From Lachnospiraceae bacterium M18-1 (GTDB taxonomy: Bacteria > Bacillota > Clostridia > Lachnospirales > Lachnospiraceae): a DNA stretch of 64,000 bases. A program made the position numbers and the translations under genes. The notes under the pieces are model-generated. The model searched no databases, was not told the origin of the DNA, and worked only from the letters and a program-made list of their open reading frames with translations. Location: positions 1,051,432-1,115,431 of the forward strand of contig KE159609.1 in NCBI GenBank assembly GCA_000403295.2, in the 5' to 3' direction. Positions 46,071-53,742 of this stretch are shown here, piece by piece. Each line of letters begins with the position of its first letter. Position 1 is the stretch's first letter.

Positions 46071-46140
46071 TGCCGTTGCTGCGGGCACCAGGTCAGGGCG
46101 TGAACGGAAACGGTGCGGCCGGTCACACTGCGGAACGGCA
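46071..46140. repeat. Degenerate copy of the palindromic repeat
   Basis: 46075-46111 matches the reverse complement of 19981-20017 at about 28 of 37 positions without gaps. Outer arms TGCCGTT (46071-46077) and AACGGCA (46134-46140) are complementary. It lies between the aminotransferase and yedF genes. Confidence 0.55.
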
Positions 46141-46201
46141 GGCAGCAGACACGGCCTGATATCAATATACAAAAAAATAAAAGATATGGAGGATTATAAA
46201 G

Positions 46202-46837
46202 ATGGAAAAAAAGATAGTAGATGCAAGAGGACTGGCATGTCCGCTCCCGGTTGTAAACGCGAAGAAGGCTGTCGGGGAATTTCAGGAGAACGGTGTTCTG
46301 ACTGTGCTGGTGGACAATGAGATCGCGGTGCAGAACCTGCAGAAGTTTGCTTCCCAGAAGGGGCTGCAGGCCGCAGGCGAGAAGAAGGGCGAGAAGGAGT
46401 ACGAGGTGACCATTCAGGTAGCCGTAGGCGTTCCGGCAGCTTCCGCTCCGGCAGAGGAAGCGGAAGAGGAGGAGATCAGCTGCAGCCCGGATGCGAGAAA
46501 GAAAGGTCTTGTGGCGGTGCTGTCTGCAAATGTCATGGGCGGCGGGGAGGAAAAGCTGGGCAAGGCGCTGATGAAAGCCTTTGTGTTTGCCCTGACCAAG
46601 CAGGACATGCTTCCGGAGACGGTGATGTGCTACAATTCGGGGGCATATCTGACCTGTGAGGGATCGGATTCTCTGGAAGATTTTAGAGCGCTGGAAGCGG
46701 AGGGCGTCAACATCATGACCTGCGGGACCTGCCTGGATTTCTACGGGATCAAAGAAAAGCTGGCGGTAGGAACTGTGACGAATATGTATGATATTGTGGA
46801 AACCATGGAAAATGCGAAAACCGTGATCAGACCATAG
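46202..46837 (+). CDS. yedF: YedF-type sulfurtransferase-like selenium metabolism protein
   Basis: This 211-residue protein has an N-terminal TusA-like domain with C13-PLP in GLACPLPVVNAKKAV, and a C-terminal DsrE-like half with a cysteine pair in MTCGTCLDFYG. This is the long YedF form found in selenium-using anaerobes. It probably takes persulfide or perselenide from the upstream PLP enzyme. TATGGAGG gives the ribosome site. The activase follows after 12 nt. Confidence 0.85.
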   Translation: MEKKIVDARGLACPLPVVNAKKAVGEFQENGVLTVLVDNEIAVQNLQKFASQKGLQAAGEKKGEKEYEVTIQVAVGVPAASAPAEEAEEEEISCSPDARKKGLVAVLSANVMGGGEEKLGKALMKAFVFALTKQDMLPETVMCYNSGAYLTCEGSDSLEDFRALEAEGVNIMTCGTCLDFYGIKEKLAVGTVTNMYDIVETMENAKTVIRP

Positions 46838-46849
46838 AAGGATGGAATC

Positions 46850-47614
46850 ATGAACAAAGAATACCATATAGGAATAGATATTGGATCTACCTGTGCCAAG
46901 CTGGCGGTCCTGGATGAGAATCAGAAGCTGCTTTTCAAGTCTGTACAGCCTACAGGGTGGAGCAGTGTGGATACGGCGGAATCCATCCGTCAGAAGCTGC
47001 TGGATGAGGGGATCGATGCGGAGCAGGCGTCCTGTGTAGCCACCGGATACGGTAGGATATCCGTGCCCTATGCGGACAAAATGATCACGGAGATCACCTG
47101 TCATGCACGGGGGGCAATGTGGCTCCACGGCGGAAGTGAGCTGGTGGTCATTGATATCGGCGGCCAGGATACGAAGATCATCCGGATCGAAGACGGCCGG
47201 GTGAAGGATTTTGTGATGAATGATAAATGTTCTGCGGGAACAGGGCGTTTTTTGGAGGTCATGGCAAATACGATGGCCCTGCGTCCGGACGAGATCTGTG
47301 AACTGGCGCGGCAGGGCGGCGGCACTGCGATCAGTTCTATGTGCACGGTCTTTGCGGAGTCAGAAGTCATCAGCCTGATCGGGCAGGGAGAAAAGAAGGA
47401 GAACATCGCATTTGCCGTGGTAGAGTCCATCGTGAACAAGGTGGTATCCCAGAGCAGCAGATTGGACGTCCGCGGCACAGCAGTCTGTCTGACAGGAGGG
47501 CTGTGCGAGTGCGCGTATCTGCGGGAGAACCTGTCTGAAAAGCTGGGCTGCGAGGTGCAGGCGAAGCCGGAGGGCAGATTTGCGGGGGCCGTGGGCGCGG
47601 CGCTGAGTTTATAG
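46850..47614 (+). CDS. Acyl-CoA dehydratase activase (BadF/HgdC-type ASKHA ATPase)
   Basis: This 254-residue protein begins with the actin-like ATP site GIDIGSTCAKLAVLD and carries VVIDIGGQDTKII. The two cysteines that hold the bridging [4Fe-4S] cluster of the dimer lie in NDKCSAGTGRF and SSMCTVFAESEVI. Such activases drive ATP-dependent electron transfer into 2-hydroxyacyl-CoA dehydratases or double-cubane reductases. No such partner gene is present in the window, so the target is unknown. Confidence 0.88.
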   Translation: MNKEYHIGIDIGSTCAKLAVLDENQKLLFKSVQPTGWSSVDTAESIRQKLLDEGIDAEQASCVATGYGRISVPYADKMITEITCHARGAMWLHGGSELVVIDIGGQDTKIIRIEDGRVKDFVMNDKCSAGTGRFLEVMANTMALRPDEICELARQGGGTAISSMCTVFAESEVISLIGQGEKKENIAFAVVESIVNKVVSQSSRLDVRGTAVCLTGGLCECAYLRENLSEKLGCEVQAKPEGRFAGAVGAALSL

Positions 47615-47668
47615 TAGCGAGCGCATGACTACAAAGAGAGAATATAGTCCGATTTTTCCCGGCAGGAT

Positions 47669-47735
47669 GTGGGACAGCTGAATACGAGAGTCGCTGCATT
47701 TATCGAAATGCTGTGATCCTGCATTCAGCCCCCAC
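47669..47735. terminator. Large hairpin between convergent genes
   Basis: GTGGG-ACA-GCTGAAT (47669-47683) faces ATTCAGC-C-CCCAC (47723-47735), and GCATTT/AAATGC forms an inner stem. It lies between the activase gene and the convergent ABC permease gene. No long T run follows, so termination is likely but not certain. Confidence 0.5.
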
Positions 47736-47749
47736 ATTATAATTAATAT

Positions 47750-50293
47750 CTACATTTCAACCCGCAGTCTTTCTACAATGCTCTGTTTTTCCAGATTCTT
47801 GAAGCACAGGTACGGGATCAAAACCGCAAGTCCGATCAGGATCGGAGTGCAGATTGCCAGCGGCAGCAGGGTAAAGCGGAAGGTGGAATATCCTGTGGAT
47901 GTGATCGCACGGACGATCACCCCTACGGTCAGGCTTCCCAGAAAATAGGATGCCGCCAGGGTCAGCCCTGCATAGTAAAAGCCTTCATAGGTCAGCATGC
48001 CGCGGAGCTGCCGCTTGGTCATGCCGATGCTCTGGATCATGGCAAATTCCCGCTTCCGCGAGATGATCGCGGTGACCATGCTGTTGACGAAGTTCAGAAC
48101 TCCGATCAGCGCGATGATGCTGCTGATGGCATATCCCATGACCGCGGCGGCCCGGGTCTCTGCTTCGTACTGTGCGATCAGGCTTTCGCGGAAGACCAGA
48201 TTCATGCCGGGAGCGGTACGCTCCTGATATTCACTGAGCATGGAGGCCGCATCCTCCAGCCCTTCGTCTGCCGCATTAAAAAAGAATTTCTGCAGATTGC
48301 TGTCCGGCCAGATCTGCGTATAGGCATCGGCGGATATGATCAGCGGAACCTCAAAGGCATTGGTCCTTTTTCCTTCACACATGGGTGTCAGCGGTTCCAG
48401 AACCGCCATGACGGTAAATTCCCGTCCTTCGATGGAAACCGTTTCTCCCACAGTCCAGGCAGGAGGATCTGACTCAAAATCATGGACTGCCGGCCCAATC
48501 GCCAGTGCATAGTCCCCGGAGGCAAATTTTTCCGAATCAAAGGTTCCGTTCAGGATATATGGATCTCCCACGGCTGCATCCAGGATCAGGCCGTCGGCGC
48601 CATACACGGTGATCGGCACTTCTTCCCCTTTCAATGCCCGGTCGCATTCCTCCTTCCACTGAGGAAAGGTGGGATCTATGGACGCAAAATCATCCAGCCG
48701 TTCCTGGGTATAGTAGGAGCGGATATTCTCGCAGGCGCGATCGCTTAAGGCCATGGGGATCTGCCGGGAGTACAGCCTTCCGCTTTTTTCAAAGGCTTCC
48801 ATTCCGGTCACCTGATCTACCAGCTCCTGCTGGATGGTATTGCTTTCCGGATCGTAGCCGTCGGCGATCTGGTTGGTGGCATCGTCAATCTGGAAGTCGG
48901 CAACGCACATATCAATCAGATACTTTTCCACGTCAAAGCTTGCGTTTTTCGCGTAGAAGAAGCTCATCAGCACCAGTCCCAGGGTCAGGGAGGTGATGAC
49001 CAGGATGGTCCGCTTCCGGTTGCGGCCAAGATTTGACCAGGCCATTTTAGAGAGGGAAGCGCCGGTTTTGGATTTCTTTACCTGGCGCTTGACTTCCATG
49101 TCCGCATCCGTATAGCGCAGCGCTTCGATGGGAGACACCTTTCCGGCCAGCCTTGCGGGCAGCATGCAGGAGATCATGACCGTGATCCAGGCAAACAGCG
49201 CGGAGCCTATGAAAATGACCGGATTTGCGGACAGTACCGGCCGGGCGTTCTGATCGGCGATCAAAGCCGGGATCAGCAAAATACCCAGAATGTAGCCAAG
49301 GATCAGGCCCGCCGGGATGCCCAGCAGGGACAGGCGGCTGCTCTGCCCGTAGATCAGCTTTTTGATCTGCCGGGTCTCCATGCCCAGAGTTTTCAGCTTT
49401 CCGTAAAACTGGATATCCGACGCGACGGAGATCTGGAATACATTGTAAATGATCAGATAACCGGCCAGGAATACCAGGATCATGCCCGCGTACATGGGAA
49501 GGCTTTCCATAAATATGCTCCACTGTGTTTCCTCGTTATAGGCCAGGACTGTTTGGAATTCCACGCCGGAGATGCCGCATTCAGCCAGGACCCGGTCGGT
49601 GTGTTCTTCGATATGCTTACTGTCCGCGAAAGTGATGCCTATCATCCGCAGGCCGCAGATTTGGCCCTCGGCAGGCTCTTCGATACCGCCGCAGGCTTCC
49701 AGCGCAAAATCCTCGCTGACCCAGGCCATGCTGGCATATACGGAATGATTCCGTTCCCACCAGCCGCAGAGCGTGAAGGTGCTGGACGTGACCTGGCTGG
49801 AGAAGATGTCTTTCCGCCATTCCAGAGTGACCGATTCACCCAGCTCCAGAGGGATTCCGAGCCGATGCAGAGTTTCGGTATCCAGTGCGATTTCGTTTTT
49901 CTGTTCCGGCATATGTCCGGCTTCGGGATAAGAGAAGTCGTCCTTTGCGTACTGTTCGCTGGCATAGCGGATCTCCACCTGCCGTCCGCCAAGCCGTTCA
50001 TTTTCCGCCAGGCCAAGAACGATGGAGCGGCCGTAGGATTTGACATCCGGGTGCGCCGCAAGCAGTTCAATCTGCTCATCGGTGATCTGCTTGGCAGCGG
50101 TGTGGGCTTTGGTGCCGGACTGCCGCAGGTACATTTCCGTAACATTTTTGGTCAGGCTCTGGGCAAGCGTGAATAATGTGGTAAACATCATGGCAGTCAT
50201 CGTAATGGCCAGGACCGCGGCCAGGTTGCGGCCTTTATTTTTGTAAAAGCTCCGGCTCGTCAGGATCCGGATCATGGATTTCTGTTCTTTCAT
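47750..50293 (-). CDS. MacB/FtsX-type ABC transporter permease
   Basis: This 847-residue permease has one N-terminal helix (about 22-43), a large extracytoplasmic domain, three helices at about 268-385, a second helix and large domain from about 430, and three final helices (about 720-840). This is the duplicated FtsX layout. FtsX-type permeases move or release peptides, lipids or antibiotics by mechanotransmission. GGGAGGG precedes the ATG. The ATPase gene is immediately upstream on the same strand, with 19 bp between them. Confidence 0.85.
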   Translation of the reverse strand: MKEQKSMIRILTSRSFYKNKGRNLAAVLAITMTAMMFTTLFTLAQSLTKNVTEMYLRQSGTKAHTAAKQITDEQIELLAAHPDVKSYGRSIVLGLAENERLGGRQVEIRYASEQYAKDDFSYPEAGHMPEQKNEIALDTETLHRLGIPLELGESVTLEWRKDIFSSQVTSSTFTLCGWWERNHSVYASMAWVSEDFALEACGGIEEPAEGQICGLRMIGITFADSKHIEEHTDRVLAECGISGVEFQTVLAYNEETQWSIFMESLPMYAGMILVFLAGYLIIYNVFQISVASDIQFYGKLKTLGMETRQIKKLIYGQSSRLSLLGIPAGLILGYILGILLIPALIADQNARPVLSANPVIFIGSALFAWITVMISCMLPARLAGKVSPIEALRYTDADMEVKRQVKKSKTGASLSKMAWSNLGRNRKRTILVITSLTLGLVLMSFFYAKNASFDVEKYLIDMCVADFQIDDATNQIADGYDPESNTIQQELVDQVTGMEAFEKSGRLYSRQIPMALSDRACENIRSYYTQERLDDFASIDPTFPQWKEECDRALKGEEVPITVYGADGLILDAAVGDPYILNGTFDSEKFASGDYALAIGPAVHDFESDPPAWTVGETVSIEGREFTVMAVLEPLTPMCEGKRTNAFEVPLIISADAYTQIWPDSNLQKFFFNAADEGLEDAASMLSEYQERTAPGMNLVFRESLIAQYEAETRAAAVMGYAISSIIALIGVLNFVNSMVTAIISRKREFAMIQSIGMTKRQLRGMLTYEGFYYAGLTLAASYFLGSLTVGVIVRAITSTGYSTFRFTLLPLAICTPILIGLAVLIPYLCFKNLEKQSIVERLRVEM

Positions 50294-50312
50294 GGCTTTG
50301 ACCCTCCCCTTC

Positions 50313-50978
50313 CTATTCGTGAACTCTGCCGTCTTCGATGTGGATACAGCGGTCTGCCAGCTTCGCGATCTCCGGATTATGGGTGATCATCACGATAGTC
50401 TGATGAAACTTCTGGCTGGTGAGCTTTAAGAGCTCGATCACCTCATCACTGGTCCTGCTGTCCAGGTTGCCGGTGGGCTCGTCGGCCAGGATGATAGCAG
50501 GCTTTCCTGCCAGCGCCCGGGCGATGGAGACACGCTGCTGCTGTCCGCCGGAAAGGGTATTCGGCATCTGATAAAGCTTCTTCTGGATTCCCAGGAGGGA
50601 AACCACCTCTTCGATAAATGCTTCATCTGGTCTTTTTCCGTCCAGCTGAATGGGCATCACGATATTTTCATACACATTCAGGATTGGTACCAGGTTATAA
50701 TTCTGGAAAATAAATCCGATGGAACGGCGGCGGAATACGGTCAGATCGTCGTCCGAGAGATTGCTCAGTTCGAACTTGTCGACCTTTACGCTGCCGGAGG
50801 TGGGCCTATCCAGCCCGCCCAGCATATTGAGCAGGGTGGATTTTCCGCTGCCGGAAGTGCCGATGATGGCGACAAACTCCCCCGGTTCCACGGAAATACT
50901 CACATCGTCCAGCGCCCTTACGATATTCGGCTCTTTGCCGTACTGCTTGATTAAATGTTCACTCTTTAAAATACTCAT
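50313..50978 (-). CDS. ABC transporter ATP-binding protein (MacB/LolD type)
   Basis: The ATG at 50978 lies eleven bases after GGGAGGAGG and gives 221 residues. Motifs are [16 protein letters not shown] (Walker A), [15 protein letters not shown] (signature) and [12 protein letters not shown] (Walker B). It pairs with the following FtsX-type permease. Upstream are a histidine kinase and a response regulator on the same strand, which probably control the transporter. Confidence 0.9.
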   Translation of the reverse strand: MSILKSEHLIKQYGKEPNIVRALDDVSISVEPGEFVAIIGTSGSGKSTLLNMLGGLDRPTSGSVKVDKFELSNLSDDDLTVFRRRSIGFIFQNYNLVPILNVYENIVMPIQLDGKRPDEAFIEEVVSLLGIQKKLYQMPNTLSGGQQQRVSIARALAGKPAIILADEPTGNLDSRTSDEVIELLKLTSQKFHQTIVMITHNPEIAKLADRCIHIEDGRVHE

Positions 50979-51099
50979 GTTGATTTGTCCTCCTCCCAAT
51001 CCGGTCTGACCGGAAATAATCTGATTGATACGGTGCGTATACAGATTTTGCAGTAAAGGTATGTTCTGCTTTAGAAATCACGTTCCTGTTACGGTTTCC

Positions 51100-51127
51100 A
51101 TTATATCCGGGAACTAAAATGCCGCAA
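51100..51127 (-). promoter_or_regulatory. Promoter candidate for the ABC transporter
   Basis: On the minus strand TTGCGG and TATAAT are separated by 16 bp. Two TTAGTT sequences lie nearby, one in the spacer and one just upstream of the -35 region. They might be contacts for the LytTR regulator, though their spacing is longer than usual. Confidence 0.4.
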
Positions 51128-51171
51128 CATAGAATGCGTAAACTAATATGGAGAAGGTAAAATCTAAATCG

Positions 51172-52470
51172 TTATGAACTTTTTGCGGCGATGGGCAGGA
51201 TGATTTTTAAAGCAAACTTTTCTCCCTTCGGCCTGGCAACACATTCACCTCCGTATTTTTCTGCCGCCTTTTGGATATTTGAAATGCCGAAGCCGTGGAG
51301 GAAAGGATCCTTTTTGGTCGTCCTTTGCGAAGTCAGTTCTTCGATCATCCGGTTATTTTCTACCGTAATGACCAGCATGTCATGGACCGGGGCGGCCTTT
51401 ACATTGATCAGCCGCAGGCTCTGAGGCAGCTTTTCGCTGGCTTCGATGGCATTGTCCAGGGCGTTGCCGAAGATCGTGCTGATATCCAGCGGTTCCAGAA
51501 ACGTCCCCTCCGAAAAACGGACGGAGGCGTGGAAATCGATCTGTTTCTCCCTGGCCAGCCGGGCTTTGTCACGGAGGACCATATCCAGATAGTCATTTCC
51601 TGTATGATAGTAGGTCTCATAAGCTTCAATCTGCATCTGCAGGGAACGGGCCGATTCGTTCAGCGCTTCAGAATCGTTCTTCTGCGCCTGAAGGACAAGA
51701 AGATGATTCTTCATATCATGATAAATGCTCCGGACCCGTTCCTCCTCCCGAAGCTTGTCCTGAAAATAAGCCTGCTTCTGCTCCAGCTCCTGGGCTCGGT
51801 ACGCGGTCTGTACGGAATCGCAGATATAGGCGGCAAGGTAGATGCAGCCGAAGCTGGATACGATGGACGCTGTGCAGATGGGATACACGACGGCAATCTC
51901 CTCCGGCAGGAAATAGATGATCGTGAATATAGCCACAATGGACGCCAGCGTCAGGACGTCTACGATGAGCCACATCCGCAGCGTCAGATTGGATGTGATC
52001 CGGCGCAGGTATTTTCTCAAAAAGGCCCATGCGGCAAACCAGAATAAAAGCCGCGCCAGCAGGGACAGGGTGTGAACGGCCGTGCTGAAAAGGAGCAGGC
52101 CTTCAGGCCATTCGGAGGGACTGCCCGATGCATTGGTACAGGCAAAAAACAGCCGTGTCCCGATGTCCTGCATCAGATAATTGACTGCGATCACTACGGG
52201 ATAGAATACCAGCACGGCGGTCAGCTTTTCCACCCATCTTCCGCGGTGGAACACGAGGACATAGGCTGCAAAGACCAACAGGGCGCCGAGGAGGTTGGGC
52301 AGGTCGTTGGAAAAGATGATCATATCTGAAAAAAATGCGCTGATCACAACAGCCGGGATCCACAGCAGACGGTTTTTACGAAGCGGGAGAAAGCTGTGGA
52401 GGATCAGAAAAAATACAAGGATATATCCCCAGATCAGAAGGCGGGAGATCAAATCAAGCGCTTTTATCAT
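51172..52470 (-). CDS. GHKL-type sensor histidine kinase
   Basis: This 432-residue kinase has five to six membrane helices in residues 1-205. A dimerisation segment follows with the likely phosphoaccepting His in SIYHDMKNHLLVL, then a GHKL ATPase with IFGNALDNAIEAS (N box) and HGFGISNIQKAAEKYGG (G box). This layout resembles AgrC-like peptide sensors. It overlaps the response regulator stop by 4 nt and should phosphorylate it. The adjacent FtsX-type transporter suggests response to a peptide or cell-envelope stress. Confidence 0.88.
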   Translation of the reverse strand: MIKALDLISRLLIWGYILVFFLILHSFLPLRKNRLLWIPAVVISAFFSDMIIFSNDLPNLLGALLVFAAYVLVFHRGRWVEKLTAVLVFYPVVIAVNYLMQDIGTRLFFACTNASGSPSEWPEGLLLFSTAVHTLSLLARLLFWFAAWAFLRKYLRRITSNLTLRMWLIVDVLTLASIVAIFTIIYFLPEEIAVVYPICTASIVSSFGCIYLAAYICDSVQTAYRAQELEQKQAYFQDKLREEERVRSIYHDMKNHLLVLQAQKNDSEALNESARSLQMQIEAYETYYHTGNDYLDMVLRDKARLAREKQIDFHASVRFSEGTFLEPLDISTIFGNALDNAIEASEKLPQSLRLINVKAAPVHDMLVITVENNRMIEELTSQRTTKKDPFLHGFGISNIQKAAEKYGGECVARPKGEKFALKIILPIAAKSS

Positions 52471-53177
52471 ATCAGATCCCCCCAGTAGTCTGTCAGTTCT
52501 TCCATGAACTGCTTTCTTTTGGGCTGGCTGATGGGAAGGACCTCCCCGGTCACCAGGGTGATCTCCAGCTTCTGCACGCCCTTCACATAGAACAGGTTCA
52601 CAAGATAGCTGCTGTGGCTCCTGGCAAAGCCCTGTCCTTTTAGTTCCTGCTCCATTTCCTTCATGCTTTTGTAGCAGATGATATTTTCCTGCTCCGTGTG
52701 AAACAGCAGGTTCCGGTTGAATGTCTCGATATAGCGTAAGCTTTTCAGAAATACCTTATATTTACCGGAATCATTTTTGACCACCAGGGAGGGGGAATCT
52801 TCCCTGCGGCTCCGGGCCAGAAACTGGTTCAGCTCCTCCCGCAGCCGGACGTACTTGATGGGTTTGATGATGTAATCGGCAGCCTGGTACTTATAACCCT
52901 CCAGCCCGTATTGGGTGAGAGTGGTCAAAAAGATGATCCCCACCTTTTCATCCATCTGCCGGAGTTTCTCCGCCGTGCGGAGGCCGTCTACAAGCTTCAT
53001 CTGGATATCCAGGAAGATCAGATCGATGGTGGGGTCGTACTTTTCAATCAGGTCCAGGCCGTCGTAATAGGGGGTTACTTTAATCTCCTCGCTGTTTTCA
53101 GCAGCGTACTGCCGGATGAGGCCGTTCAGATGATCGACAAAGCTCTGTTCATCGTCACAGATTGCAATATGCAGCAT
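52467..53177 (-). CDS. LytTR-family response regulator
   Basis: It starts at ATG 53177, or at the GTG nine bases earlier, giving 236 residues. A receiver domain (acidic start CDDEQ, phosphorylated Asp in LIFLDIQMK, Thr in LTTLTQYG) precedes a LytTR DNA-binding domain (SLRYIETFNRNLLFH, ARSHSSYLVNLFYVKG). It is coupled to the kinase by a 4-nt overlap. LytTR regulators bind pairs of 9-bp repeats upstream of promoters. Confidence 0.9.
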   Translation of the reverse strand: MLHIAICDDEQSFVDHLNGLIRQYAAENSEEIKVTPYYDGLDLIEKYDPTIDLIFLDIQMKLVDGLRTAEKLRQMDEKVGIIFLTTLTQYGLEGYKYQAADYIIKPIKYVRLREELNQFLARSRREDSPSLVVKNDSGKYKVFLKSLRYIETFNRNLLFHTEQENIICYKSMKEMEQELKGQGFARSHSSYLVNLFYVKGVQKLEITLVTGEVLPISQPKRKQFMEELTDYWGDLI

Positions 53178-53269
53178 TGGTTTCACTCTCTTTCGTTTAT
53201 ATTTTCAGTTTCAGCTTATCTTACCATAATCAATCGAGGAAATCTATATCCGGAAAATGCTTTTAAAAT

Positions 53270-53464
53270 GTTACTATTCACAGTCATATAAAAATCAGCA
53301 GACAGATTCGTCAAGCACAGCTTGTAAGAAGCTGTTTGATGATTTTTATATGACTGGAATCAGTCACTTCACCCACATAAGCAAAAAATCAAGATGCGCA
53401 GCATCGGCAGACGGCTTTGCCGGCTGTTTTTGCGCATGTGTGTGAAGTGGCTGTGAATAGTAAC
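53270..53464. mobile_element. MITE-like palindromic element with apparent 8-bp target duplication
   Basis: Perfect 14-bp terminal inverted repeats GTTACTATTCACAG (53270-53283) and their complement (53451-53464) are flanked by TTTAAAAT on both sides (53262-53269 and 53465-53472). Inside, 53281-53297 pairs with 53340-53356 over 17 bp, and CACTTCAC pairs with GTGAAGTG, giving a three-way branched fold. It encodes no protein. Its ends resemble the arms at 19980-20129. The TTTAAA core is self-complementary, so the flanks could also be an extension of the inverted repeat. Confidence 0.7.
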
Positions 53465-53487
53465 TTTAAAATACAAGAAAAAAACTA

Positions 53488-53516
53488 TTGTCGTTTTTTT
53501 TTATATCATGTATACT
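53488..53516 (+). promoter_or_regulatory. Promoter candidate for the M60 peptidase operon
   Basis: TTGTCG (53488-53493) and TATACT (53511-53516) are separated by 17 bp. The start near 53523 gives a 220-nt leader before the peptidase gene. Confidence 0.5.
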
Positions 53517-53553
53517 GTACGTACTATATTTCCGGAGACTTATGGGAGGAGAC

Positions 53554-53676
53554 ATGAAAGACGCTGCGATCCTGACCGGGTGCTCCAGGCAGCGCCGGTC
53601 AGAGCCTGCCGGATCGGGGAACTTCCGGTCCACAGCGCGGCGCATAGGATCTTCGGTAATATTTGCAGCATATTAA
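53554..53676 (+). CDS. Possible 40-residue leader peptide
   Basis: An ATG at 53554 follows GGGAGGAG and opens a frame for MKDAAILTGCSRQRRSEPAG and 20 more residues, rich in Arg and Ser. It lies in the leader of the M60 peptidase gene and overlaps a hairpin formed by CTGACCGG and CCGGTCAG. No homology is recognised, and it could be a regulatory leader or chance. Confidence 0.3.
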   Translation: MKDAAILTGCSRQRRSEPAGSGNFRSTARRIGSSVIFAAY

Positions 53677-53742
53677 TAAGGGGTTAAAGCAGCTGTGACC
53701 GGCAGAGTACGGACAGCTGCGAGGCGAAGAGAGGAGAGGAGT

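Larger units (their letters stand above)
53178..53742. other. Intergenic region between regulator and M60 operon
   Basis: This 565-bp gap holds the upstream region of the response regulator, the 195-bp MITE-like element (53270-53464), a promoter (53488-53516), a 40-codon small reading frame with a strong ribosome site, and a GC-rich hairpin in the leader of the M60 peptidase gene. Confidence 0.7.

Noticed and set aside
52068..52084. Another copy of the repeat unit (AGGGTGTGAACGG)
   Set aside because: It lies inside the histidine kinase coding sequence, has no matching second arm nearby and is short enough to be chance.
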